DNA of 64,000 bases from Ignavibacteriota bacterium (GCA_013285405.1 CP053446.1:1-64000), one strand, 5' to 3'. Shown: positions 40,647-51,818, counted from the stretch's first letter. The notes: generated from the sequence alone by a model not told the origin. Numbers and translations are program-made.

Positions 40647-41486
40647 TCAGGTCATTAGTTCGAGGAGATCACTAATCGTTTGCTTTAAATTTTTTCTGTG
40701 GGATATAACATCAATAAATCCCTTCTCCAATAAAAATTCTGATTTTTGAAATCCTTCAGGTAAATCTTTTCCAATAGTTTGTTTAATTACTCTCGGACCA
40801 GCGAAACCGATTAATGCATTGGGTTCTGCAATATTTATGTCACCAAGCATCGCATAGCTTGCGGTAGTTCCACCAGTTGTTGGATCTGTTATCAGAGAAA
40901 TGTAAGGGAGATTGAGTTCAGCTAATCGTGTTAATCTTGCACTTGTTTTAGCTAACTGCATCAATGAGTAAGCTGCTTCCATCATTCTTGCACCACCGCT
41001 CTCGGAAATAATTATCAGTGGAATTTTTTCTTTGCATGCTTTATCAATTATTCTGGAAATCTTTTCACCAACAACCGAACCCATGCTTCCGCCAATAAAC
41101 TGAAAATCCATACATGCAAAAGCCACTTCTCTTTTTTCAATTTTACCGGTACCAACACGAACTGCTTCGTAAAGACCGAGAGCTTTTACAGTATTATTCA
41201 ATCTGTCCTTGTATTTTTTAGTATCAACAAAACTCAAAGGATCAGGCGATCGCATCTTTTTATGCATTTCCTTGAAACTTCCGTCATCAAGAAGAATATT
41301 TATATACTCTTCACTGCCAATTCTGAAATGATGGTCACACTTGAGGCAGGTCCATAGATTTACCTCGAGTTGTTTCTTATGAATTATTTCACCGCATCCC
41401 GGGCATTTTTCCCAAAGACCGTCTGGTAAATCTTTTTTTTGTGAATCAGGTGATATGTTATCTTTTGATCTGCTGAACCAGGGCAT
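40647..41486 (-). CDS. accD: Acetyl-CoA carboxylase carboxyltransferase subunit beta
   Basis: 279 residues. N-terminal C4 zinc ribbon: [14 protein letters not shown] and [12 protein letters not shown]. The carboxyltransferase domain has [40 protein letters not shown] and [13 protein letters not shown]. It transfers the carboxyl group from biotin to acetyl-CoA, with AccA (not in the window). Its start overlaps the DUF1573 gene by one base, and panC follows at once. Confidence 0.96.
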   Translation of the reverse strand: MPWFSRSKDNISPDSQKKDLPDGLWEKCPGCGEIIHKKQLEVNLWTCLKCDHHFRIGSEEYINILLDDGSFKEMHKKMRSPDPLSFVDTKKYKDRLNNTVKALGLYEAVRVGTGKIEKREVAFACMDFQFIGGSMGSVVGEKISRIIDKACKEKIPLIIISESGGARMMEAAYSLMQLAKTSARLTRLAELNLPYISLITDPTTGGTTASYAMLGDINIAEPNALIGFAGPRVIKQTIGKDLPEGFQKSEFLLEKGFIDVISHRKNLKQTISDLLELMT

Positions 41487-42205
41487 TAGCTTCCTTTTTT
41501 AACAACATCTGCATAAATAGTAAGTATTTTCGTTGATTCTTTCGGATCGTTGGATTTTATAGTAACAGTACGACTCATTTTTCCCGATCTGTTTTTAGTA
41601 TCCAATTCAACTTTGATTGTTCCTTCCTGACCAGGTTCTAAATTATCCGCACTTAATAACGCTGCTGTACATCCGCAGGAAGTTTTTATATCACTTATTA
41701 TGAGATTCGATGATCCTTTATTTACAAATTTGAATGTATAATCTACTTTATCGCCTTCGTTAACTTTACCAAAATCGTGTTGGGTTTCTGTAACATAAAT
41801 AACCGGATCGCCTGTACTTGTTTCAGAGGGAAGGACTACATTACTGCGAATAGTAATCGTCATTTCAGGATTTTGTGGATCGTTGGAAGAAATCTTGACT
41901 GTTTTTGTTTGGACTCCTTTTCGACCAGCAGAGTTAAACTTAACAGTAAGATTTGTTGATTCACCAGGTCCAAGCTCATTTTTTTCGGGAGCTGCAGCAG
42001 TACATCCACAAGAAGCCTGGACATTAGAAATCTTTAACAAATCACCACCGCTATTGGATAAAACAAAAGTGTGAGTAACGATATCACCTTGTTTAATATC
42101 ACCAAAATCATATTCTTTTTGCTGAAGAACCAGCTTTGGTTGTATGAGTTGGGCGAATATTATTGATGAAAATAAAACGAATGAAATCAGAATGTTCTTT
42201 ATCAT
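41486..42205 (-). CDS. DUF1573 protein with two tandem domains, exported
   Basis: 239 residues. The signal peptide [15 protein letters not shown] is followed by two copies of an immunoglobulin-like domain of about 100 residues: [20 protein letters not shown] with ASCGCTAA, then [20 protein letters not shown] with TSCGCTAA. The SCGCT motif is diagnostic of DUF1573. Its role is unknown, but it is widespread in Bacteroidota envelopes. The second-domain linker ends DVVKKGS at the accD start. It overlaps tsaB by 4 bases. Confidence 0.9.
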   Translation of the reverse strand: MIKNILISFVLFSSIIFAQLIQPKLVLQQKEYDFGDIKQGDIVTHTFVLSNSGGDLLKISNVQASCGCTAAAPEKNELGPGESTNLTVKFNSAGRKGVQTKTVKISSNDPQNPEMTITIRSNVVLPSETSTGDPVIYVTETQHDFGKVNEGDKVDYTFKFVNKGSSNLIISDIKTSCGCTAALLSADNLEPGQEGTIKVELDTKNRSGKMSRTVTIKSNDPKESTKILTIYADVVKKGS

Positions 42206-42873
42206 TTACTTTTCTCCTTTATAATAAAATCTTTCAAATAATTTGGTTCTAAAAAATCGTAATCAAATGTCCTTTTATCCTGACCAAATTCAACAGCCCA
42301 TTTTGCGATGAAAAGTGGATCAGGGACAAGAGGAAATTTATTACTTTGGTTTACTAAATGTCCGGAATTTCCAAAAACTCTGTGACCCTCAGCTTTTTCA
42401 ATGAAAAGCTCATTTGTCAAAATTGTTAACGCCTGTCCAAATATATAATTGTTGTCTTTAATTTGAAACCTTGTAAAAAAGACCTCATCATTGTTGACTT
42501 TACTTGAAATGATGAAATCAGCATTATTTTCCAAAATGAATGAGAGTTGATAGGCGAATGCTTCAAATGTTGGGACAGAAATAATTGAAAGGTTAGCTCC
42601 ATGAGCTATTCCTTTAGCAGCAGAAAATCCTATGCGTAAACCGGTAAATGATCCCGGACCTTCAGATACGGCAATTGAATCCAGGTCTCTTGATTGAATT
42701 CCTGCGATCCTGAATAAGTTTTTTGTTATCTCAAATATTTTTTCCGAATGGGAGTGCTTCAAATTTATTGAAGATGAAAAATATTTTTCATCAGAATAGA
42801 ATAAACACACTCCACAAACACTTCCTGAAGTTTCAATTGCGAGCATTGGTTTTAACTCAGCTAATTTTTTCAA
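42202..42873 (-). CDS. tsaB: tRNA t6A biosynthesis protein TsaB
   Basis: 223 residues. Partner of TsaD in threonylcarbamoyl-adenosine (t6A) synthesis. It begins MLAIETSGSVCGVCLF after a nine-residue extension, and has the family motif SIAVSEGPGSFTGLRIG followed by KGIAHG. The N-terminal domain is ASKHA-like; the C-terminal half is poorly conserved, as usual. It overlaps tsaE by 17 bases, so the two components of the same complex are co-translated. Confidence 0.93.
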   Translation of the reverse strand: MKKLAELKPMLAIETSGSVCGVCLFYSDEKYFSSSINLKHSHSEKIFEITKNLFRIAGIQSRDLDSIAVSEGPGSFTGLRIGFSAAKGIAHGANLSIISVPTFEAFAYQLSFILENNADFIISSKVNNDEVFFTRFQIKDNNYIFGQALTILTNELFIEKAEGHRVFGNSGHLVNQSNKFPLVPDPLFIAKWAVEFGQDKRTFDYDFLEPNYLKDFIIKEKSK

Positions 42874-43288
42874 AGCTGAATTCTCTTTCCGAACCGGTTA
42901 AGGTCAAAATATTAATCTCAATTCTTTTTGAGGGTAAGATTGAATTGAAACGATTACCCCATTCAATAAAGATAATAGATTCCTCATCATTCAGATAATC
43001 CTGCCAGCCAATATCAAGAAGTTCTACATAATTTTTTAACCGGTAAAAATCAAAATGATAAATTTGACTACTGTTATGGTACTCGTTAACAATAGCGAAC
43101 GATGGACTATTCACATTTGTAATTCCAATTGAAGCCAATGCAGCTTTTATGAAAAAAGTTTTTCCTGCACCCAGATCACCATTCAACACAATTCTTTCAC
43201 CTTGAGTACATAACTTTATAAAATCTGCGGCAAGTATGGCAGATTCTTCTTCGCTGCGGGTATTTATCCTGAACGGAAAGTGATCCAA
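42857..43288 (-). CDS. tsaE: tRNA t6A biosynthesis ATPase TsaE
   Basis: 143 residues. P-loop ATPase of the TsaBDE complex: Walker A LNGDLGAGKTFFIK, the conserved SPSFAIVNEY, FDFYRLKN and IIFIEWGNRF. It begins one base after the porX stop, so porX and tsaE form one transcription unit. Confidence 0.94.
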   Translation of the reverse strand: MDHFPFRINTRSEEESAILAADFIKLCTQGERIVLNGDLGAGKTFFIKAALASIGITNVNSPSFAIVNEYHNSSQIYHFDFYRLKNYVELLDIGWQDYLNDEESIIFIEWGNRFNSILPSKRIEINILTLTGSEREFSFEKIS

Positions 43289-43289
43289 A

Positions 43290-44858
43290 TTATTTAGGCT
43301 CCATAGTTATCACAGGTAAAATCATTTCTTCAAGCGAAATACCACCGTGCTGGAATGTATCTTTGTAGTAGCTAAGATATTTATGATAATCAGTTGGATA
43401 AACAAAATAGAAATCTTCTTTAGCTATGATATAATTAATTGTAACGCCGCGTTTCGGCAATTTATAGTCCTGTGCATTTTTAATATAAATAGCATGTTTA
43501 TCATCAACCTTCAGATTTCGTCCATATTTAAATCTCAGATTGGTTGATGCTTCTCTATCTCCAAGTACTTTTGCACCACGAAGCGATCTGATACTTCCGT
43601 GATCGGTTGTAATCACAACTTTCACGTTGTCCATTCTCGCAATAGCTTTAAAAGTACCGAACAAAGATGAATGAGTAAACCAACTGTTTGTTAGTGAGCG
43701 ATATGCGGGTTCATCGGGTGCAATTTCTTTTAATATATCGGAATCAGATCTTCCGTGAGCAATCATATCGAGAAAGTTGACAACAACAGCAGTGAATTGG
43801 TTGTTCTTATATGAAAGAATATTCTGTTCAAAATTCCGTCCTACTTCTGGATCAATAATTTTAATGTACTTCAGATCATTTTTAAGATTGATTCGCTTCC
43901 TGTTTAACAACAATTGCAGCAATTCTTTTTCGTACTTGTTCATACTGTTTTCATCATCATCATTTCCTGACCATAAATCAGGATAGTATTTTTCTATTTC
44001 TGAAGGAAATAACCCACTGAATAAAGAATTCCTGGCATAGGGTGTAGAGGTCGGGAGAATTGCATAGTAATAATCTTTTTCAATTTTGAATAAATCGTGC
44101 AGATGCTTTTCGATTATCAACCATTGGTCCATTCTTAAACAATCAAGTACAAAATAAAATACAGATGGTCCGCCGGGCTTTATATGGTTGAGAACGTATT
44201 TCTCAGTAATTTCAGGTGTGAGTGTTGGTGTATCAATATTTCCAATCGAATTAATCCAGTTTTTGTAATTCTTTTCGACAAATTTTGAAAACTCTTTATT
44301 TGCTTCACGCTTTTGATCATTTAATGTCTGCTGCAATCCAATTTCCGGATGAACATCAAGTTCAACTTCCCAGTTAACGAGTTTAAGATAAATCTCAATC
44401 CATTCTGCAAAATCAGGATTACTTACTAATGATTGAGAAATCTGGTTGAAGTCTTGTAAATAATCTTTGGCTGCATACTGCCCGGAGATTTTTTTACCTT
44501 CAAGAATTTTTTTACATACAAGCAATACCTGACTGGGATTAACAGGTTTTGTAAGATAATCTGATATTCTTCCACCGATAGCATCGTTCATCAGACTTTC
44601 TTCTTCACTTTTTGTTATCATCACAACCGGAATATTCTGATTTATATCTTTAATCTGAGCGAGAGTTTCAAGTCCGCCCATTCCAGCCATCATCTCATCA
44701 AGAAAAATCAAATCATAATTTTTTTCTTTAACTGATTCAATCGCATCAGCACCATTCATCGCTGTATCAACTTCATATCCTTTTTCAGATAGGAAAATTA
44801 TGTGAGATCTGAGTAAATCTATTTCATCATCTACCCAAAGCAATTTTTTTTTAGTCAT
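43290..44858 (-). CDS. porX: PorX: response regulator with PglZ-type phosphatase domain, T9SS regulator
   Basis: 522 residues. The N-terminal receiver domain has acidic pair WVDDE, phosphoacceptor aspartate in DLIFLDEMM (residue 54), TKSEE and the lysine in LTKPVNP. The rest is a PglZ/alkaline-phosphatase-like domain: YFVLDCLRMDQW, the nucleophile region TSTPYARNSLFSGLFP, VNFLDMIAHGRSD, and VVITTDHGSIRS with metal ligands. This fusion is PorX, which in Porphyromonas controls T9SS genes together with PorY and sigma P. It sits 78 bases downstream of sprA, the translocon gene. Confidence 0.93.
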   Translation of the reverse strand: MTKKKLLWVDDEIDLLRSHIIFLSEKGYEVDTAMNGADAIESVKEKNYDLIFLDEMMAGMGGLETLAQIKDINQNIPVVMITKSEEESLMNDAIGGRISDYLTKPVNPSQVLLVCKKILEGKKISGQYAAKDYLQDFNQISQSLVSNPDFAEWIEIYLKLVNWEVELDVHPEIGLQQTLNDQKREANKEFSKFVEKNYKNWINSIGNIDTPTLTPEITEKYVLNHIKPGGPSVFYFVLDCLRMDQWLIIEKHLHDLFKIEKDYYYAILPTSTPYARNSLFSGLFPSEIEKYYPDLWSGNDDDENSMNKYEKELLQLLLNRKRINLKNDLKYIKIIDPEVGRNFEQNILSYKNNQFTAVVVNFLDMIAHGRSDSDILKEIAPDEPAYRSLTNSWFTHSSLFGTFKAIARMDNVKVVITTDHGSIRSLRGAKVLGDREASTNLRFKYGRNLKVDDKHAIYIKNAQDYKLPKRGVTINYIIAKEDFYFVYPTDYHKYLSYYKDTFQHGGISLEEMILPVITMEPK

Positions 44859-44936
44859 TACAATCTCTTTCTACTATTCGTTTAGTTATCTATTCAATAA
44901 TATTATAAAAAAGCCGAATTAAATAATATCAGTGGT

Positions 44937-47900
44937 TTATTGTATCACAATATTTACATCCAGTCCGGCTTCATTTGTGGTTGTGGGAGGTATTCTTGCT
45001 GCACCTTCGGGCTCAACCGTAGATCTTTTGTAGTAAATCGATAATGAAACTTTCGAACTGATTGTGTATTTAATCCTTGGTTCAATTGTGGTTCTCGTTG
45101 TTCCATCCTGCGGGATACCATCTTCAGTAAAATTATTCATTTCATATCTGACAACCGAATTTTTCGTACTTGTATAGGAAATTAAAAATTCAACATCATT
45201 TTTCAATGAAACTCCAAACAATGGGATTTCAAATCCGGATTTTGAAAAGCTTGCAGTAAACCCAATATCTCTCGATAGTGTTTCATTGATATTTGTAGTG
45301 CTTGCGCTGAGATCATAGGTTGTTCTCGAAGAAAATTTAACAGTGCCATTTAGGTTTCCGCCCCAAACCTGACCGAAAGTAATGTTTAAGCCAACGAAAG
45401 GTGTGAATCCATATTCAACACGCTGAGTTTGAATTTCCTGATTACCTTCGGCTGAAAGTTTCCAGCCTTCAGTGTAAGTGGAACTATAAGAATGTTCAAG
45501 AGAGATACGTTCAGCCAGAGATTTGAAGAATAGAATTTTTTCAAGACCATCCCAGGTTATTCTCCAGTTAGCCCTCGGGATGTATTCGTTAACATCACTA
45601 AACATCGGTAAATTGGAAAGTATCGGTAAAGTTTCAAACCCTTCAACAAATGCATCGGAAAGACTTTTGCGCGGATCAGCAGAATTTGGATTATACAATG
45701 CAAAAACTTTTTTAATTCCTGATTCAACTAAAGGTAAGCTTGGCGGCAGTGAAAGAAATGATCTTGTTAAACTTCCGGTTGCAGTTGTATTGGTAATTGT
45801 TATGTTGCCAAGCCCATCAGCATTAAGTGATACATTTTTATTTTCAGACCAGTTGACGTTCCAGTTTATATCAATCTTTGCTCCTTCCCACAACGGTCTT
45901 GCAGTTTTAAAGTCAATACTGTTCTTTTCAGTGAATATATCACTAAGATTAGTGTTAGCATTTGGTACAAATGAACGCGGTCCGACATCGCTGCTCAATC
46001 CAAGCTGGAAAGCACGTGAAGGTCCATTATCATCGCTTTGTGTAATTCCCCAAAAATTGTAAAAGCCGGTACCGGTACCTTTAATTCCTGATTTGGATAC
46101 GCTGTAATCGTGACCGTAATTAAATGTAAAGTTTTCCCAATCGAAGAAGACGTATTTAATAGCTGAAACTAAAAATTGAAATGCTCTGCCGATTGAAGAT
46201 GGTTTATCAGAGATAACAACTTTTGAAGTATCATCTGTCACGACAGGATTAGTACCAGTTTTAGTTTCGGTTTTTTCTTTTGAATCCTCACTGCCGAATA
46301 ATGGTTCAGTAAGAGATTTCCAGCGCAGAACCATTCCTGCTGTAAATTTTTGAGTATTACCTGCACTTCGTCCGATATCTTCCTGACGTAGATCATAATC
46401 CCATCTGTATCCAACGGAATATCCTGCATTTAATGTGAAGAACCTATTTATATCCCAAAGTGAAGGAAGTTTTGGAGATGTTCTTAAATCAAAAGATTGC
46501 TGATAACGATAATCCTGTCCGAATCCAGCTCCATTTATAATATCATTCCAAATATCACCTTCAGTTCTCTCTGCACCCGTTGAGTCAAGAAGTAAATTGG
46601 CAAGTGTAGAATTCATGTTAACGTTGTAGTTTAGATTTAAATTTAACAGTCCACCTTCAGTCAGTTTCCAGTTAAAATTGAAACCTCTTCCGGTAGTAAA
46701 ATCCTGCGATACAATCGCATCGGTTGGAACTCCGGGTCTTGGTCTGGTTTGATTACTGTTCCTGTTACGGTTAGCCGTAAAGTTTGCACTGAAATTCTGA
46801 GGCGCAAAATAAATTTTCAAATCTTTATAATCTTTAAATAGTGAGAACACAATTCCAACAACCGGCAGATCAGATAATTTGATATAAAGATCAGGGCTGA
46901 AATTAAAAGCATAATTAGTAGATGCATTCCATAACCAGCTTGTTGATTCAAGTACGGTTGGACTTCGGTTAAACCTGTTACTATAATTGAAGCCAAAACT
47001 TAATGAGTTCCATGTGTCTCTTATGTACCATAAGTCTGTTGGGATTTTTAATTTGATGTTTGAAGATGAAATAGAATTCGTGACAGAGAGCGTTTGAGTT
47101 TCAATGTAAAGCTGTTCCGGTGTTTTTTTATTACCGAGAGAATCAGGTTCAACATTTACCAATTGATCGGCAGCTTCATCTACTTTTACATCAGTGCCCG
47201 GAATGTATAATGGTTTTCCAAGAGATTCTGTGTGTGAGTAATTAACTTTAAGATTACTTTCTCTCATATTAAAAGGAAAAATTTTCAGAACGTCGAGATC
47301 AGTAGATACAGACCAGTTTTGATTTTCCACTCTCGAACCGAACCTCTCGGACAATCTATGAAAATATGGGTCGTTATGACTTGCATTAAAATTAACCGTC
47401 ATCAAATCTGCCAGCTTCAGTGAAGTACTAAAAGTAAACGCTGATCCCGGAGTGTCGTCTGCACCAACAACTCTTATTTCATTTATCCATACCTCACCGG
47501 ATAATGGTCCTGGATTAAATGTCGGATCATTCAGATTTAAAACACCGACAGATAAAAATTTAATTGCTGTTAAAGTTGGATTACCTTTCAGAATGTAATA
47601 ATGTCCTGGTGACCCCGGAACGGGAACACTAATTCTACCTGTAGAATCTACAACTGCGGCAGCAACTTTAATTGCAGTAAGGTCCGCGAAATTTATTGAA
47701 ACGCTTGTCCAGCCAGAATCTACCGGTTGACGATATTCGTAGTAATTTGCCGTATCGGTACCGAATCTGAAAAATGCTTCTGCTGAATATTTGCCCGTGA
47801 GAGGATCATTGTATGAAAGACCGCCAACTTTTTTATCGAGGTCACCATGAATATATAATTTCATTTCTTTGTAACTAAAAACGTCCAGAGGTCTGAAAAG

Positions 47901-50900
47901 ATATTTAACTGCCTCACGTGATTCACCCTCGGGTAAATCAGTATAAACTAAACTGAGCGCTTGTTCATTATTATAAATTTCTTCATCAGGTCTGGTTCTG
48001 TCTCTTTCTCTGAATACTCCCGGAGGACTTGTGTATCTCTGGTTTTCCTCATAGCTAACCGTTGAAACAGCCAATACGGAATCATTGACAACTAATTTCT
48101 GCCATTGATTTCCCACAAGGTTAAACTCTGTTATCCTCACCCACACTAAAGAGTCAACGCCTTGAACAAACATTCTTATAGTTTCAACATTTGAAAAACT
48201 TGGGCTGCCTTGAACAGATGAAGTATCCTTCAAAGGTATTCTGTATAAAAACCAGTTAGAAGAAGTCCAACCTCCTCCGGCAATAAATGGATTTGAAGCA
48301 GTATCGATTGTCAAGGGTACAGTATAGCGATAATAATTATTTGCCAGATCGACAGAACCATTACGGTTCAAATCTTCTGTATCGGGTAATAATCCAACGT
48401 CTGTAAGTACAGCATTTCCTTCCGTGCCATTGATATTGAAATAATCAAAGATAGATAATATTTCTCCGGAAAATGTAAAATCATCGCCGCTCGGATCTGA
48501 TTTTGTGCTCGAATGTGTAACTCTTTCCTGTGCATCAAATTCTCCATCTAAACCTGTATCTTCTCCCTCATCAATAGCATCATTAAAATTTTTATCTTCA
48601 GAATCAAGTCTGTTATTCGGAATTACATCTTCACTAATCACACCAAGGTCAATATTCAAAGAAGCACCAGCGGGTGCATTTTTAATCTGCATCCAGAATT
48701 CAAGAAACTCAATATTTTGTTCAACCAGATTGTTTGCAGTTGACGAAAGCAGCCGCTGCATTCCGCCCCAGTTATTTTGTTTCTGAACAAGATCAGGATT
48801 CCAGTTATAAGTTCCGGGTGTATCCGGAAGAAAAACATAATCAAGTACGGTTATCTGCTGATCAGAACGCGCAACTTGCTTTCTGCCGCCATAAATACTA
48901 TCTACCACAACATCTGAAGGAGTAACAGTAAACCAAATGCTTTTTGCTTTAAAATCCATTCTTTCTAACCGGGATAATCCTCCAATAATGTTCAGTCCTT
49001 CGGGAACACTCAAGTCCTTCCATCCTGTATAATTAACACCGATTGGTACAACTCTTTTCGCACCTTCAAAATCATCAACATAAGCAATGCTCTTACCGGC
49101 ATCAGCAGGTATTGTACTTTTCTTAGTATTTGGATCAGGAGACATATGAGCGAATTCACCATTAAAGGTAAAAGTTGACATATCTTTTGTTGAAATCAAA
49201 AAATCAAGTGCATTAGTTATAAATGGAAGGTCAGCGCTTGTTTTGAAATCGAGCCCATAGATAGTATTACTGAGTGGTTCTTCACCTATTCTTACTTTGT
49301 CGCTCAATGTTTCCTGGTTCAGATTCATCACAGTAAAACCAAGTTGAGTTTTATCAGAAAAATCGTAAATACCTCTTGCACCGAGAAGAGTTTTTGATGC
49401 GAGCTGAAACAGATCATTCTGTTCATACGTTATTTTCAGATCTGCACCGGGAACAAGTGCAGCTTCATTTCGAATTGTTAACTGACCAATATTATAATCA
49501 ACTGTATAGTCAGTTCCTTCTTTCAATTCTCTTCCATTCAGCCGGACTTTTACAGAATTTTCTACAATGTTAAATCCAAGCTGATAGGTTGCTGAACTTG
49601 TGCCGGTATTTTTACCGTTGAATATCCATTTATCCGGTCCTTTATCCTGCCGTGCATAAGTTTTTGTTGTGTCATAAATTGATTGATAAACTTTATCTTC
49701 AAGACCAGCCGGAATATCTTTGCCAAACGGTTCAAGAGTTGGGAAAATAACTTCTCCGGTTTCAGGGAAAATCGTTAAACCAGGGCGCCAGTCAAATATG
49801 TTATCGGGAACAGGGCTTCCACCTGATCCCTGCTGATCAAATCCGAATGCCTGAATTAATCTTACATTATTTCCATTAGTAGTTTGAAGTTCCTCTGAAG
49901 GTTCCTGACCAACAATCTCATATTTAATTTTAAACTCGAATCCTTCCTGCTTAATGTTTCTTGCACCGGTTGGATAAATATTTTTTAATCTCAGACTCCA
50001 GGCTTCCCGATAAGATGGCTGAAGGTTTCTTGGCTTTACAAGTTTAAGAACAATCAGAGTATCAGTTTGTGTAATCGTATTTAAAAATTGTCCGTACGTA
50101 TTAACATTGTTTGGACCTTGTTTAAAAGCAACTGCGATAATATCCTGTTCGTTCAAAGCAGTCTTAAAAGATAAATACCCCGTTTCCGGATGTAATATAT
50201 AATCAGTTCCTTCCTCAAGTTTTAAAAACCTTCCGGTTTCCTGCTGCCCGGCAATCGGATTTTCAAGCGGCTGTTTGTATGAAGGCGGATATGTTCCTCC
50301 AACATCATTTAATGTTGGTAAATCAATAAAACAGTTTGCATATCTTATTTTTGATTGATCCGCTACAACCTGATTGATAGATTTCCAGACTTCAATTTCA
50401 TTGACGTTATATTCAGGATTGTATTGAGAAGGAATGTTGGCATAATAATTTTCGAATATTTTTAGATTCCGGTCAGAATAAACTTTATCAATAAAATAGT
50501 GATTCTCAGAATAATCATACGCTCTGACGGAATATTCCTGTGAGGTTGAACCGCCGGAAACTGCAACTTCTTTTGTTTCACCTTTCTTCTGGCTTGCGAG
50601 AGTTGTTAGTTTGAAAGGACCCATTTGAAATAAAGCTTTCACACCGAAGAGTGCTTCGGCACCACCAATCAAAGAAGGAGTTTGCATTGAAACGTTTCCG
50701 GCTTCAATACTCTGGATAATTTCATCCTCGTATCCAGTGTATTTTATTTTTAGCTGATTCTCATACTCAAATGTTCTTTCAGTATTCCAGTCAGCATTAA
50801 TATTCAGTTTATCACCAATCGTTCCGCTAACATTTATTTGCACCTGCTGCTTAAAATCAGGTTCATTTCTTGTATTACCAAGCCGGTTTGCAGTTACACC

Positions 50901-51818
50901 TTCAGTAGTTTCGTTTCTCCACGCACCATGAATTTGAACGGAGCCGCCAATTTTTAAACTGATTTTTGGTTCTCCAAAAATGCTGAGTACTCCTACACTT
51001 GGTAATGGAATTTCAAAATCAGTAAAACTTGTAATCAATTCACCAAGCCCGACGGTCCCACTTTTTAATTCATAGGCATAAGCAAGTTTTTCCCAGTCCT
51101 CTCTTTCCTTTAAACCAAGTTTCAAATTAATATAATCTTCAAGAGGCATTCTGAGTACAAGCTTAGGCTCGTGCGTTCCTATCTTCTCACGAACTTCAAC
51201 ATATTGTCCTGTTGAATCAATCTTTACAGATCGCTGTTTTAAATTTGTGGTAGGCTGTGCAAAAAATTTTGACTGCTTCTTCTCTCCTGCTTCAATATAG
51301 GGTTTTTCTTCGCGCTGAAATCTGAATTGTTCAAGTCTGGCAGTAGAGTCTAAAGTTCTCCAATCAATTTTTACCGTATCAACTTTTAGTGAATCTTCTT
51401 TTGCAAGCAGGGAATCAGGTAAAACTTCTGTGGAATCTTTTAGCATTTCTTTCGGATCGAGTTCTATTTTTTCTTCACCGGTTTTTTGTTCTCCGGAATC
51501 TGAATCTGGTATTTCAAAATCGAATTCCATTCCATCCGGATTCTCAGGAGGAAGTAAATAATCCATCAGGTTTAATGATGAAGTCTGATTATCAGGCTGT
51601 AGTGAATTGAAGGTTGGTTCTGTTAAGTGTTCCTGCTGAAGAGTTTGATTGTATTCAGCCTGCACGGATTTAAAAATAGCATTGAACCACAATGGATGAT
51701 TCAGATTGGGCTTTTGCGGCGATTGGAATCCAAGATTGATTCCTGCGAAGAAAATCGCAAGTGCAAACAGACAAATGCGAAGAATCTCTTTAGCCAGATT
51801 TAGGATCCTGTGTTTAAT
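44937..51818 (-). CDS. sprA: SprA/Sov, T9SS outer-membrane translocon
   Basis: The giant beta-barrel pore through which T9SS cargo crosses the outer membrane. Motifs include FKQQVQINVSGTIGDKLNIN, FEYENQLKIKYTGYEDEIIQ, TPSLIGGAEALFGVKA and YVDDFEGAKR, all SprA hallmarks, and the long C-terminal half is beta-strand-rich. An internal TTG (51,692) gives 2,251 residues without a signal peptide. The open frame continues upstream through a perfect signal peptide (EILRICLFALAIFFAGINLG) to an ATT codon at 51,816-51,818 with AAGGGA eight to nine bases before it, giving 2,293 residues and start (M)KHRILNLAKE. No ATG, GTG or TTG exists upstream of 51,692 in frame. Gene intact. Confidence 0.95.
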   Translation of the reverse strand: MKHRILNLAKEILRICLFALAIFFAGINLGFQSPQKPNLNHPLWFNAIFKSVQAEYNQTLQQEHLTEPTFNSLQPDNQTSSLNLMDYLLPPENPDGMEFDFEIPDSDSGEQKTGEEKIELDPKEMLKDSTEVLPDSLLAKEDSLKVDTVKIDWRTLDSTARLEQFRFQREEKPYIEAGEKKQSKFFAQPTTNLKQRSVKIDSTGQYVEVREKIGTHEPKLVLRMPLEDYINLKLGLKEREDWEKLAYAYELKSGTVGLGELITSFTDFEIPLPSVGVLSIFGEPKISLKIGGSVQIHGAWRNETTEGVTANRLGNTRNEPDFKQQVQINVSGTIGDKLNINADWNTERTFEYENQLKIKYTGYEDEIIQSIEAGNVSMQTPSLIGGAEALFGVKALFQMGPFKLTTLASQKKGETKEVAVSGGSTSQEYSVRAYDYSENHYFIDKVYSDRNLKIFENYYANIPSQYNPEYNVNEIEVWKSINQVVADQSKIRYANCFIDLPTLNDVGGTYPPSYKQPLENPIAGQQETGRFLKLEEGTDYILHPETGYLSFKTALNEQDIIAVAFKQGPNNVNTYGQFLNTITQTDTLIVLKLVKPRNLQPSYREAWSLRLKNIYPTGARNIKQEGFEFKIKYEIVGQEPSEELQTTNGNNVRLIQAFGFDQQGSGGSPVPDNIFDWRPGLTIFPETGEVIFPTLEPFGKDIPAGLEDKVYQSIYDTTKTYARQDKGPDKWIFNGKNTGTSSATYQLGFNIVENSVKVRLNGRELKEGTDYTVDYNIGQLTIRNEAALVPGADLKITYEQNDLFQLASKTLLGARGIYDFSDKTQLGFTVMNLNQETLSDKVRIGEEPLSNTIYGLDFKTSADLPFITNALDFLISTKDMSTFTFNGEFAHMSPDPNTKKSTIPADAGKSIAYVDDFEGAKRVVPIGVNYTGWKDLSVPEGLNIIGGLSRLERMDFKAKSIWFTVTPSDVVVDSIYGGRKQVARSDQQITVLDYVFLPDTPGTYNWNPDLVQKQNNWGGMQRLLSSTANNLVEQNIEFLEFWMQIKNAPAGASLNIDLGVISEDVIPNNRLDSEDKNFNDAIDEGEDTGLDGEFDAQERVTHSSTKSDPSGDDFTFSGEILSIFDYFNINGTEGNAVLTDVGLLPDTEDLNRNGSVDLANNYYRYTVPLTIDTASNPFIAGGGWTSSNWFLYRIPLKDTSSVQGSPSFSNVETIRMFVQGVDSLVWVRITEFNLVGNQWQKLVVNDSVLAVSTVSYEENQRYTSPPGVFRERDRTRPDEEIYNNEQALSLVYTDLPEGESREAVKYLFRPLDVFSYKEMKLYIHGDLDKKVGGLSYNDPLTGKYSAEAFFRFGTDTANYYEYRQPVDSGWTSVSINFADLTAIKVAAAVVDSTGRISVPVPGSPGHYYILKGNPTLTAIKFLSVGVLNLNDPTFNPGPLSGEVWINEIRVVGADDTPGSAFTFSTSLKLADLMTVNFNASHNDPYFHRLSERFGSRVENQNWSVSTDLDVLKIFPFNMRESNLKVNYSHTESLGKPLYIPGTDVKVDEAADQLVNVEPDSLGNKKTPEQLYIETQTLSVTNSISSSNIKLKIPTDLWYIRDTWNSLSFGFNYSNRFNRSPTVLESTSWLWNASTNYAFNFSPDLYIKLSDLPVVGIVFSLFKDYKDLKIYFAPQNFSANFTANRNRNSNQTRPRPGVPTDAIVSQDFTTGRGFNFNWKLTEGGLLNLNLNYNVNMNSTLANLLLDSTGAERTEGDIWNDIINGAGFGQDYRYQQSFDLRTSPKLPSLWDINRFFTLNAGYSVGYRWDYDLRQEDIGRSAGNTQKFTAGMVLRWKSLTEPLFGSEDSKEKTETKTGTNPVVTDDTSKVVISDKPSSIGRAFQFLVSAIKYVFFDWENFTFNYGHDYSVSKSGIKGTGTGFYNFWGITQSDDNGPSRAFQLGLSSDVGPRSFVPNANTNLSDIFTEKNSIDFKTARPLWEGAKIDINWNVNWSENKNVSLNADGLGNITITNTTATGSLTRSFLSLPPSLPLVESGIKKVFALYNPNSADPRKSLSDAFVEGFETLPILSNLPMFSDVNEYIPRANWRITWDGLEKILFFKSLAERISLEHSYSSTYTEGWKLSAEGNQEIQTQRVEYGFTPFVGLNITFGQVWGGNLNGTVKFSSRTTYDLSASTTNINETLSRDIGFTASFSKSGFEIPLFGVSLKNDVEFLISYTSTKNSVVRYEMNNFTEDGIPQDGTTRTTIEPRIKYTISSKVSLSIYYKRSTVEPEGAARIPPTTTNEAGLDVNIVIQ

